From Acanthosepion pharaonis (taxonomy: Eukaryota; Mollusca; Cephalopoda; Sepiida; Sepiidae): 64,000 bases of DNA. The DNA is taken from contig CAHIKZ030000058.1 of the NCBI GenBank assembly GCA_903632075.3, positions 6,224,501 through 6,288,500 of the forward strand. The letters run 5' to 3'. The position numbers were made by a program, and so were the translations under genes. Below are positions 34,085 through 44,015 of this stretch, piece after piece. The notes under the pieces are model-generated. The model made no database searches and was not told the origin of the DNA. It was given only the letters and a program-made list of their open reading frames with translations. Every line of letters begins with the position of its first letter. Positions within the stretch are counted from its first letter, which is position 1.

Positions 34085-35053
34085 GCTGCTTTATACAATG
34101 CTGTCTAGTATCCACTAGCAGAAGTTCCAAGGTAAACAAATTCTTTGATCCCAAATGAACTTTTGTAAGCCAAAATAGCAAAAAGCATAGAAGCAATTAC
34201 CATTAATTTACAAAGGAAAAATTTTGAGTGTTTACAGACCTAAAAATAACCATGGCTAAGATTTTTTGTTATGACTAACAGTTCTGCAATCATTGCAGAG
34301 AAGTATAAGTTGAATTTGAAGGGACACTAGGAATACCTACAAAGAACGGTATTATAAACATATGCATGAGACTAATATTTTCAAGCCATCCACATCAACC
34401 ATATCAGGCAAACCCAGACATTCAACATCAAGGTAGGCAGATTGTTTATTTTGGGGATCTGGGAACACTCAGAATTTCATCCGATATCAATTAATAGTAA
34501 CTGTTTCATTTGCTCTACACAATTTTCAATAAATGTAGAAATTGATACTAAGGTAGATTTCTCATTAAAGTAAAATGGCCTAAAACAATCTCTCAGAAAG
34601 TTCAAGATTTATTTATTGATCTTAAAAATCAGTACTCAAAACTATTATTTATTTTCATTACCAAACACTGGCAGTGAAATAACTTTAATGTGTTTCAAAG
34701 ATAGTATGTGATTCATGGCAGGAAAGAGGTCTGAATCCAATATGTACTGGGTTCACCCTGATCTATGATTGGAGAAAGAGAATCTCTCATACCATTGCAA
34801 GAAGATCAAGCAATCTGAGAAAAACCCTAAACCACAATACCTTCAATTTGGTTAATATTAATTTGAAAAAGTTCTGAAGTGTATAAACAATGATTTCATG
34901 TATGAAAAATTAAAAATTTAATCTCATATTCTTATCAGATTTTACTAACATCATATAAATACCAAGCAACTTGTATGTTGTCCCAAGCACCAAGTAGGTT
35001 GAACATAGTAAAGTTAGAACAGAAGAGGACTAATAAAAGTTATGAAGGATGAC

Positions 35054-35054
<1 letters not shown>
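33841..35054. other. No recognised feature
   Basis: A poly(A) run at 34017-34031 and a (TA)n tract at 34056-34083 are followed by unremarkable AT-rich DNA. Confidence 0.55.
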
Positions 35055-35087
<33 letters not shown>

Positions 35088-35132
35088 ATATGTGTGTGTG
35101 TGTGGGTGGGTGTGTGTGTGTGGGTGGGTGTG
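35055..35132. repeat. (TA)n-(TG)n-(GGTG)n microsatellite
   Basis: The TA tract passes into TG repeats with two GGGTGGGTG interruptions. Confidence 0.9.
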
Positions 35133-35514
35133 TGAGTTGAAAAGGGTCTGTTTTGTTTCACTTTCCCATTTTTTACAATGGTCACTTTATATTCTTACTA
35201 TTCCTATAGACTGTGAAGGAATCTATATGATAGCCAGGTTTGGTTCTTGACTCAGTTATATGTTGTACAATCTTGGCTTGAAGAAAGTGCAACAGTACAG
35301 CCCCTTTCTAACTGAAATTCAGCCTTTTCTTGGAAATTTTGACCACCCAATCACATTTTATATCAATTGAGCACTGTTGAAAGATAGGCTGATTCTATAA
35401 ACAACAGCCACCTGTGCTAATGCAAGGCTCTTCAGCAAAATGAATTAGAGCACTCTGACTAATTGATGTGTGTTTACATTTGTAAAAATAATACAGTGGA
35501 ATTAGCTGTTTCTT
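35133..35514. other. No recognised feature
   Basis: Slightly less AT-rich DNA between a microsatellite and a SINE head. No feature was identified. Confidence 0.5.
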
Positions 35515-35650
35515 TTTGCCGAGTGATGATGGCTTAGTGGTAGAAATTCTGACTGACACCAAAACAGTCAGGTTTCAGTCCTGGCTTGAGGCATTCGGAT
35601 GTCTAGTTGCACTGAGGAGCTGTGATACAGCAAAACAGTACTCTCTGAAT
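35515..35650 (+). mobile_element. tRNA-derived SINE (family L)
   Basis: GATGGCTTAGTGGTAGAAAT at 35529 contains a perfect box A consensus (TGGCTTAGTGG). After ~35 bases comes CAGGTTTCAGTCCTGG (box B with one extra base). The tail GAGGCATTCGGATGTCTAGT...TACAGCAAAACAGTACTCTC runs to a (TA)n tract. No other copy was found in the window. Confidence 0.7.
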
Positions 35651-35655
35651 GAATG

Positions 35656-35656
<1 letters not shown>

Positions 35657-35722
<66 letters not shown>
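35657..35722. repeat. (TA)n microsatellite
   Basis: A long TA tract with one TACATA interruption, directly after the SINE tail. Confidence 0.95.
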
Positions 35723-35726
<4 letters not shown>

Positions 35727-35816
35727 TGTATATTAAGGTCTACACCCAGCAGAGAGAGTTTGTTTCATGCTTAAACATGATCTTGAGGTCATTCTAAGTA
35801 TATAAACCACTAATTA

Positions 35817-35868
<52 letters not shown>
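35817..35868. repeat. (TC)n-(TA)n microsatellite
   Basis: Seven TC units run into TA repeats; the tandem array follows. Confidence 0.93.
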
Positions 35869-35873
<5 letters not shown>

Positions 35874-36292
35874 TTTTTGTGTATGCAACACTTTTCACAG
35901 AGTGTACAGATACTACTTCGATCATAGATAGATTATATATATCACATATAGTCTGCAATTATACATATCAATATGTATCTATATGCATATGTAATTTGTG
36001 AGTGTGTAACACTTTTCACAGTGTGCACAGATACTACTTTGATTATAGGTAGATTATACATATCACATAATTTGTTATTATACATATCACTATGTATCGA
36101 TATACATATATATTTTTTATGTGTAATACTTTTCACAGAGTGCACAGATACTACTTTCATCATATGCATATTGCATATAATTTCTTATTATACATATCAC
36201 TATATATCTATATACATATGTATTTTTTCGCGTAACACTTTTCCCAGAATGCACAGATACTATTTTGATCATAGATTGTCTGATTCTAGGCA
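35862..36292 (+). repeat. Tandem array, ~109-121 bp unit, about 3.6 copies
   Basis: The CTTTTCAC/CTTTTCCC landmark recurs at 35891, 36012, 36129 and 36238, i.e. spacings 121, 117 and 109. Each unit runs TATTTTTTGTGTA.GCAACACTTTTCACAGAGTG.ACAGATACTACTTTGATCATAGATAGATTATA (given here as a pattern, in parts), then TATACATATCA.TATGTATC. The open frames spanning the array on both strands exist because the unit lengths keep stops out of frame. The 18-base core AACACTTTTCACAGAGTG occurs again in reverse complement at 50664-50681. Confidence 0.9.
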
Positions 36293-37051
36293 TAAGTACT
36301 GATCCATATGTAAATAATACAGTCCCTTTTCATAATAAGATTTAAAAGAAATGTGAGAAACATTTGTCAGAAAATAAGTTGATAGTTATTAATACAAAAC
36401 AGAATTTTTTTTACAAAAATTGATTGTAGTCTTAATTTTTCTAATTGACACAGCTTTATAAATAAAGATTTACAAGGCTTCCTCTACTAGTGATCTGTCT
36501 AGTGCTTGTAAAATCTTGTACAGGTGATTTTTAGAAATATACCAAAGTTATGTGATAAATTATTTGAGCATCAAGCATATTTCCTCTTCAGGTCTTCGGT
36601 GAGCAGAATGAGTCAAATTTACAGTATCGTCTCTGTGTATAATGCAACCATAAAACCATGGACTGGAATAACAAAGGCAGCAATCAATATTTAGCTGCTA
36701 GAGCTAAACTGACACAAAGCTGTAGCAAGATGGTAGTGAGATTGGTGATTTGGTGCTTATAATCAGTAGTGTGTAAGGAAATGTGGATTTAAATTCAAGA
36801 GATCCTTCTGATTACACAATGAATCAGGTCCAAAAATAGCTTTATGGCCTTGCAGACTCTGACCTCCATCATATGACTGGAGAAACACTGTCCACTTAGA
36901 GGTTTACAATGTTTATATAGTACAAGACTTTTTTTGGAGGGTTTTAACACAATATTATACTAAAAGTATTTTTATTTTGGTTTTTTTTTTCAGGCATTTT
37001 AAAAATATCTATATAAATTTCTGGAATGAGGAGTTACCCTTATTTATGGTC
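36293..37051. other. No secure feature
   Basis: A patch at 36715-36900 (GCAAGATGGTAGTGAGATTG ... TGGATTTAAATTCAAG) has weak tRNA-SINE character but lacks clear boxes. The rest is AT-rich. Confidence 0.4.
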
Positions 37052-37235
37052 AGGCTAATGTCCTCATCTTTGTTGTTAATATAATGTTTTGGCTTTTGGG
37101 CTCTCCTGCCTTCTTCAAGTATCTGTTGATCAGGACAACCTACAGGGAATTTCAAATTTAACTCTTTATAAAGAGTTTGATTTGAAATTTTGAATTTTGA
37201 ACTGAACCCTTTATAATGAGTTCAGTTCAAATTTC
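37052..37235 (-). mobile_element. SINE family G fragment with nested palindromes
   Basis: AATGTCCTCATCTTTGTTGT at 37068 and CTCCTGCCTTCTTCAAG at 37105 are the reverse complement of the SINE G tail. Further in, TTCAAATTTAACTCTTTATAAAGAGTTTGATTTGAA is palindromic (37151-37186, shown as a pattern). TTTGAACTGAAC (37196-) pairs with GTTCAGTTCAAA (to 37231). The CTGAAGA hairpin motif is degraded. The tRNA-like head is missing. Confidence 0.6.
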
Positions 37236-37479
37236 TAGAAGGCACACAGAACAAATATCGCATTTTTTAATGTTCTAAAAGTTTAGAATCATTTCCTAGA
37301 AATTATTATGTTATGAAAATCACTTAAATGGGATTAAACTTAAAATTAATAATTTAAAAAGAAACCTAATGAAGATAAATGAGTTTACAACATATCTTGG
37401 CTAATTCATGCTTTAAAATATGCTTACAACAGTATGGCAGATACTAACCTCCAGAAAAATGATTTGTTGCACCTACTCT

Positions 37480-38130
37480 GGCTAATGTTCTCAGCTGGCA
37501 TGAAGTGGAAAGATTATATTGAATCCATTGCCAGGCCAGCTGCTAAGGAAGTTAATTTATTGTTGTGTGAGACAGTTTTTCTCTGCAGAATTTATCTTAC
37601 ATATCTATAAGTCTTTGCCCATGCTTAGAATATAGCTATCACTATTTATCTTGAGCTCCTTGATAAAATCCAAAGAATAATCAGCAATATTATTGGTCCT
37701 GATCTGGTGGCTCAGCTTCAGTCATTTTCCCATTGCTGTAATGATGCCTTCTCTATAAATACTTTCATTGTAATTGTTTGAATGAACTCTTCACTATAGT
37801 ACCTAGACTTTTTGAATTTAAGCATAGTACTAGACTGGTATTGAGTTCTTATCAGTTTACAGTTGAGTTAGCTAGATGTAACCATAAGTTCTATGCTAAC
37901 AATTTCTTATCTCACACTTCTTGCTTGTAGAACTCCCTTCCAGTTTCATGCTTTCCAGCTAACTTTAATCTGTAAAACTTTAAATACAATGTCAATCACT
38001 ATCTACTGTCCTCTTGATTACTCTTTTCTCTTCCCACTAACTATTAATGTTTCTGTTCCTAATTCTACTACACCCTGTAACACCTTGTGTCATAGTGGCT
38101 TTACTGCCTTGCATGGGGTGATATCGATAA
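37480..38130 (+). pseudogene. LINE family A, C-terminal region and 3' UTR
   Basis: Recognisable segments in order are WHEVERLY, LDKIQRIISNIIGPDLVA then QLQSFSH, and FYANNFLSH-like sequence around 37893. A degraded NSLP-FHAF block follows. The 3' UTR ends CATAGTGGCTTTACTGCCTT then GCATGGGGTGATATCG and poly(A) (~38113-38127). It parallels 33245-33840 and reaches further upstream (HEVERLY corresponds to HEVGRLYRVH-type sequence of the same LINE class). It has many stops and frame changes. The 85-codon ORF at 37893-38150 is a shifted reading of this copy. Confidence 0.8.
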
Positions 38131-38474
38131 AAAAATATGCTTTTGAATAAGTCCAAGATTTTCAAAGTAATAAGGAGAAAATATCAACTCCAGACAGGGA
38201 AAAATAAGCAATTATCTCCATGTACTAAATTGTTTCTGGACATTCAACAGAAGAAAATAATATATTGAATGAAATAGTTCTCCAAGTCATCATAAAAATT
38301 TGGTTGGCTTATTTAGTCCCATTTTAGGATAAAGCTGGTTAATATAAAGGAAGTAATGGAGAATTATTACTTTAAGTAGAACATGTATCAGAGTTATCTT
38401 TAACAACTCTGAAAATATATCAACATAAAATGTTATATACAGCAGTAGTAATTAATTTCTGGTAGTTTTCTGTT
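38131..38474. other. No recognised feature
   Basis: AT-rich DNA between two LINE fragments. Confidence 0.5.
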
Positions 38475-38622
38475 TTCTTGAACCATGTTTCTTTTCTTCC
38501 TTTCCTCAATCCACCACATTCTCAGTTTTTTTCATTCTCTTTCACTTTCACTTTATGTAACCCCCTGCATTCTAGTGGTGTCATCATCTTGCTTAATGTG
38601 AAACAATTAAAAAAAATAATTA
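38475..38622 (+). mobile_element. LINE family A 3' UTR
   Basis: CCCTGCATTCTAGTGGTGTC and ATCTTGCTTAATGTGAAACA followed by poly(A) match the family A end (CATCTTAGTGGCTTTATTGCC...CTTGCTTGGGGTGAAATGA). Only the 3' UTR remains. Confidence 0.75.
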
Positions 38623-38739
38623 AATTATAATAAGAACTTACATAAAATGTAGCATGGAAAGTATAGAACTTGGTAAATTTGGGAATAAAAACCAGTCATG
38701 TCTTTCAAATAATTTCCTCATGAAATCTACAATAGATTT

Positions 38740-38990
38740 CTTTCTTTTTTTTAATCATTTCACCCTGAGCAAGGCAATACAGCCACTAAGATGCAATGTG
38801 TTACAGAATGTTAGAGAATATGAGAAAAAAAAATACTATTAAGGAGAGAGAAAATTAAAAGAACAAGACTTAAGTAGACAGTAGATAACTTTTGACATTG
38901 CCTTTAAAATTTTGAAGATCAAACTTAACTGGAAATCAAGAAATCAGAAAAAATTCCAAAACTGTCTGTATAGTACTTATGGTTCCATCT
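38740..38990 (-). mobile_element. LINE family A 3' end, tail-to-tail with previous copy
   Basis: TTAATCATTTCACCCTGAGC, AAGGCAATACAGCCACTAAG and ATGCAATGTGTTACAGAATG form the reverse complement of the family A end. Upstream on the minus strand FKILKAMSKVIYCLL resembles the LQKFKSNVN.YL block. Together with 38475-38622 it makes an inverted pair whose poly(A) ends face each other. The 62-codon ORF at 38654-38842 is not supported. Confidence 0.8.
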
Positions 38991-41274
38991 AGCAATTTCA
39001 ATTGTAAAATTATGAGACCTATCTGCCAGTCTATCACTGCACTTCAGATTTTGGTAAACTGTGAAAGTTGATAAAGCCATTTGCTTACTATCCATTTTAT
39101 CATGGTTTACAGTTCATTAATAAACTTTTAGGAAGGTTTTTCCACAAATGATGCAGGACTTCCTGTGTCAAGTATGAGAAACATGAAACAGTCCTCAGAA
39201 CTTTGTGACATTTTAAATGGAGGGTGGCATGTGCATTACTAACCCCACTCTTTAAACCGGGTATTTATATGCCATAACCCAGTAACTTGAAATGATGGCA
39301 CTAAGATCTCAAGGTTTTAGTTTTTTTGTTGTTGTTGTACTTTCTCTCTCCTAGGCAGATGGCCAAACCAATTGTAGCAACCTGCCACTCCTTCAGAGGA
39401 ATACTTAAAAAGTATGGGTGACTTGAATAGATTGAAACACTTGTTTTGGTCACTCTACAACAATTTTCAGTTTGTTTTGTTTTTCAATTTTATTTTCATT
39501 ATTACAATTAAGTTTTAACTTAGCAATCCCTTTATCTATTCTTTCCTCTCATCCATCTTTCCATCCCCAGTTTACTAGAAATTAAAGTTGCTATAATATA
39601 GAGAGAGGTAATTTGTAGATAAGGAAGTCATATACACAGTGAAAATAAGAATTTTAATAGCAATAATAACAATGCATAATAAAAAAAATATTGAAACCAC
39701 TTCTGTCCTATTCCTTTAATGTGCCCTTAAAATACATTGGATTGAAATTCTTACATTGTATATTTGCATGAAATATAATATCTACTCGCAGAGTAAGAAT
39801 TCATTCACACATGCTCGGACTACTTAATTTTTTATTACATTATATATAAGTTGTTACACATCCAGTTCAAAATTATGAAGAAACCATTTAAAGTGCATGT
39901 TTTTGCTTAAGTACTTTTTCAACCATATCTCGTCATTATCAAAAATGTTATGAGCGACAACAGAGAAAAGTTTTTATTAATTTGTTTAAATCAAGACTTA
40001 TTTTTTCTAAATTTCTTTAAAGCAAATTTTATTTGCAATCCCCAACAACATTGTTTTGAAAACTTTTCTTAAGTGTTTTTTTCATATTACTCAGTGCTTA
40101 TCTCAGATCAGTAAATAATTCAATATGGCTGCCACCTGGTGGTTTTTCTACTAGAACCAGTCTGTTTAGCTTGGTTGATCATGTTCTTTATAGTAACAGT
40201 TATTTTATATTGGTGAGGACATTCACTTTGATAAAAAAGAAGATAAAAATTCATGTTTGTGGGTTTTTATATAGTAATGTAAAAGAGTCTATGAAATCAT
40301 TAAAAAATGAGATTCTATTATTAATTTAATAAGTGTAGAATAGATTTCTTCAAAGGTTTCTTTAAGTGTTTTTTTTGGGGGACCATAACAATATTTCAAC
40401 AGAGAGTCTTTGCTATTATTGTTAAAAATTGTTAGAAATTAGATAAAGTAGGACCTAGAATTGCTCCAATAGCTTTGTCATCAGTCTCGGTGTAAATGTT
40501 GTTATAAGGATTATAGAAAGATAGTTTTATAGTACAAGAGAAAAGTTTAAGCTGAATTGTTGATATAATTGTTATGAATAATCAAGAGTGGTCTCCCTTT
40601 GTTTTTTTACTCTCCTCTTTGAGAGAGAGCTATTCTATTTACTGGCACTATAAAAGGACATTATATGCAAACCTTGTATTCTCAGTTGAATAAAGCTTTC
40701 TTAAAACCTATACCTACGTACTTTTTGTCATTACAATATAATTAATATTAGGTAGTGATAGTAAAGAATGAAAATATTAGCAATTTATTATAAACTACAA
40801 TTAATATAGTAAATAAACTTTCAATAATTGTGGCAAAATTTAAAACTGCATTTATATTTTTACAACATTTTTGTGTATAAAGGCGTAAACTGATTTTCTG
40901 TAGATTTATTTTTTCTTAGTAATCTTATTATTTGAAAAGTTTGTAACAATCGACACATGTCTGATATAGAGAAAAGTAATACATTTAGTAAATGTCATTA
41001 CCCACATTTTATAGGAGAACAGAAATTGTGCTAACATAGAAAAGCTGGCATGTAGTTTCAGCTGTTGGTGAATCTTTTAAGGTCAAACTGCTTTATTTCT
41101 CTCTTTGAGTTAAAGAAGTCACATTGCATAGATTTGTATGGATGTATAGATGAGCTTGCATTTTTGAGTTTACTAACCACAACCTGTTGCAAAGTTTTGT
41201 ATTTATCTGCTTTAAAGATCTTCAAACCCAGGTTTAGAATTTGCTCAAACCACCATTGATTGGTTGAAAATTCT
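38991..41274. other. No recognised feature over 2.2 kb
   Basis: AT-rich DNA. A TTTCTCTCTCCTAG stretch near 39342-39355 looks like a splice acceptor but no exon could be supported. No repeats shared with the rest of the window were found. Confidence 0.5.
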
Positions 41275-41705
41275 CTTTATGGCAGTAAATATTGGATGGT
41301 CTCCTCAAAGATGAAGAAACTCGAGGCAATTGAAGTATGGTTCTACGGGAGGATGCTAAGGATAACATGGACCAAACATGTGAGCAACAATGAGGTCTTC
41401 TAGAGGATGCAAACAAGGAGGAAGCTTATACTTAACATCAGGAAGAGGCAGCTGAAATTTCTGAGACATGTACTGAGAAAAGAGGACTTGGAGAATCTTA
41501 TACTCACAGGGCAGATAGAGGGAAAGAGAAATAAGGGAAAGCAATGTGTGAAATACCTAGCAGACTTAAGCAAATGAATCACAGAACAGGGTTTGAGAGA
41601 AGTAGCAAAAGGACAAAACATATTGAAAAATACAAGGGATAGGAGGAAGTGGAGAGCCATGATCGCCTACGTTCTGAAGGGACATGGCACATAAAAGAAG
41701 AAGAA
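41275..41705 (+). pseudogene. RTE-like LINE (family D), C-terminal 139 codons and tail
   Basis: One frame from 41275 to the stop at 41692-41694 reads LYGSKYWMVSSKMKKLEAIE, VWFYGRMLRITWTKHVSNNE, VF, stop, then RKRQLKFLRHVLRKEDLENL, ILTGQIEGKRNKGKQ, LADLSK, stop, ITEQGLREVAKGQ and RRKWRAMIAYVLKGHGT. An AAAAGAAGAAGAA tail follows. It is the post-reverse-transcriptase region of an RTE-type LINE, and the only one here whose frame is preserved over such a length. Two nonsense codons and 5' truncation inactivate it. The minus-strand ORFs at 41234-41660 are antisense shadows. Confidence 0.9.
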
Positions 41706-41939
41706 TCTGTTTTCTATTCTAACTATTCTATTTTAGAATTTTATTTTTTGTCAGCTTTTGCCTAAAATCTGTTATCTTGATTCACTTTGAAATCTTTAAA
41801 TGCTAGCCACTTTAATTATTAAATTTATATTACTATATATTTATATACGTATATTTATACACATACAGATATAATATTTATACAAATAGAAAATATACAT
41901 TATCTTCTAATGGCAAATAACACCTTGCATGCTGTTTTT
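41706..41939. other. No recognised feature
   Basis: AT-rich DNA with short TA-rich words. Confidence 0.5.
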
Positions 41940-42465
41940 CTAAAACAATAATCTTTTAAAATTCCACCCTCTACCAGAAAGAGCTGAAAATGTAAGTTGT
42001 CTAACCAGGTAACATGGTGCTAGTTTTTCATCATCCAGTAGTGAAATTTCCTGGCCCAAGTGAGGTACTCTAACTGATGGTAAAATGACAATGGTACCTT
42101 TGTTGGTCAATGACAATGAAACCTCATGAAATGCAGTGTACAATGTACAGTGCTTTGGCCAAAGTGTTGAGTGGAACCACATTAGGATGGGTTTTGATGT
42201 AATATTCTCCTTCATTGTATGGTTAACATCATTGTCAGTTTTCAGCAGTTCTTTCCATGTATCACCTGTGGGAATCTGCAATTTTGATGTATCACCATTG
42301 CCTGTTTATCCATATATCCCTGGTTTACCCTCATTACTTTTACCTGAGAAGAATCTGCAGTAATTTTCATCTCAGAGATAGTGTACCTCATCTTTCTGGC
42401 TCGAACAGTCTTTCTACAGTCAAAAGGTGTTAAATCATGTCTGTGTCCTATGACTGTCACAGTTA
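41940..42465 (-). pseudogene. Interrupted coding-like sequence, unrecognised
   Basis: Two minus-strand frames abut: 42460-42242 (72 codons, starting MTVIGHRHDLTPFDCRKTVR) and 42281-41940 (113 codons, including GDTWKELLKTDNDVNH, VPHLGQEISLLDDEKLAPCY and SALSGRGWNFKR). The second frame can be read upstream to a point just after GYMDK of the first. A single missing base near 42300 would explain the break, and the two then read as one ~170-codon frame. Amino-acid composition is protein-like (W, C, H, P, D, E present) and unlike the surrounding AT-rich noise. I do not recognise a family. Candidates are a decayed transposon ORF, a processed pseudogene or a host exon. The plus-strand 75-codon ORF at 42136-42363 is taken as its antisense. 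Confidence 0.45.
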
Positions 42466-43717
42466 CACTACATACTTACCTATTACCTCACACATGTATC
42501 ATGCAACTTAGTTCATTTCTGCAAGTGGGGGAACATGAAACCATCTAGTATACTGTTGCCTAATTTTTGGGCTCTTTAGTTTAGAAGAAAAGACATTAAC
42601 CAACCAGGTACCTCAAATTTATATCTATGATGGGGATATTTTTAAAGCAATTTTTAGGAATGAAAGTAGGCCTTATATGTCATTAAATATAATAATCAAT
42701 CTGATATGACATTATACTATAATAAATCATATTGCATTGTTTTTTAATTATAAAACTATTTCAGATATTTTGAATATTTTTGTATATATTCTGTGTATAT
42801 GTGCGTATTTATATAGATTAGTATTTGAAATAGCAAAAAAGATTCAAATGCATGAATATCACGCTGTACCTCATATACTTTCATAAATTCCATTGAGAAT
42901 ATCTTTATCAGTTTTTGTACATTGATATAGAAGAACCAAAGCAAAATATTAAAAAAATAAAAGAGAAAAGATTAAGTTTCTAACTTTTATATTAATTGAA
43001 CAGGATCAAGCTTTAAGGCTCATTTTCATAAGAATATATATATATATATAATAGTAAAATGAAGATTTGTCTCATAAAGCAGACGTGATTGTGCCCAATC
43101 TACCAAGATAAAAAATAACAAGACGAATACAATGACGCAAACTACAAAGACTTAATGATTATAAAGAGAATAAGAATAATTATAAAAAAAGGCAAGAGAT
43201 ATTTTGAGTAACGTGTTATATGGCAATGCAAATTATGTTAAATGACAAGAAAGATGAAACAAGAATATTTCAATGCATGTTAAAAAAGCTGTACAGACGC
43301 ATCAGAATATATTCATATTTCATTTTCCTTATTTGTTCATTAACCTAGTTCTGATTACCGACAAGCCTGCTTTGAGGAACATCTTTTTCTTTCTAATCTC
43401 TTTGCTTGTCTAATGATAATTATGATTATCTTATAGATCAATAACTGATAAGCTGATTTTAAACTTTGAACAGAGGCTCAAGGTATCAATAGAAACAATC
43501 AAATAAATTTAACTATTTTCTATAACATGAAAATTAAGAACAAATAAATATCTTTGAAATCATTAAGGAAATCTAAATCAAATTTGAACTATTTAGCAAA
43601 TCCAAGCCCAGGGAGCCAGGAACACCTCTCTAATTGACCATATCTTCAGGGTGTAGCTATACTCACCACTTTTGACCAATTGTAGCTTGAGGTAGATGTC
43701 TGTTTAACAGCTCTTGT
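42466..43717. other. No recognised feature
   Basis: AT-rich DNA with a short (TA)n run at 43035-43050. GGTAAGTATG on the minus strand at 42472-42481 looks like a splice donor but its exon context is unsupported. Confidence 0.5.
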
Positions 43718-43741
43718 TTTTTTTTTTTTTTTTTTTTTTTG
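43718..43741. repeat. Poly(T) tract
   Basis: About 23 T residues followed by GTTGTTGTTG, immediately before a minus-strand SINE; probably the SINE's A-rich 3' tail. Confidence 0.85.
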
Positions 43742-44015
43742 TTGTTGTTGGAGGTCCCCTTACCCTCCTCATCAGATTAATGTCTGTTGGGGGAGCTGAC
43801 TTAGTTACCGACCACTTAGGTTTTAAATTCAGAGTTGTCTTCTCCTAGACTGATTGTCATCCAAGGCTATAGGACCTAGTCTATCCTGCTATTTTACCCA
43901 ATAGATTGGGAGAAGAAGAGATGGATACATACATTTCCCAAAGGTATATACACATTAGTGAATTTAATGAGCTTTGTTCCCTGACTCCTCAATATGAGCT
44001 GCTATCCATTATTCC
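43742..44015 (-). mobile_element. tRNA-SINE family E, near-complete
   Basis: On the minus strand it begins near ACATGTGGAATAATGGATAG (box A-like) followed by CAGCTCATATTGAGGAGTCA. The box B region is shortened. The body has CTCCCAATCTATTGGGTAAA, ATAGCAGGATAGACTAGGTC and CTAGGAGAAGACAACTCTGA. A poly(A) tail (poly(T) on plus) ends it at 43718-43741. Confidence 0.78.

Noticed and set aside
35862..36292. CRISPR-like array
   Set aside because: Long, diverged, uneven units without short identical repeats and unique spacers, in animal-type DNA.
35942..36302. Overlapping ORFs of 75 and 109 codons suggesting a repeat protein
   Set aside because: They lie in a non-coding tandem array and are open on both strands; the peptide repeats reflect the DNA unit.
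39320..39420. Splice acceptor TTTCTCTCTCCTAG and following possible exon
   Set aside because: The following frame stops within ~20 codons and no donor or homologous protein is visible.
41234..41660. Three minus-strand ORFs of 60-86 codons
   Set aside because: They are antisense to the clear plus-strand RTE-like frame 41275-41694.
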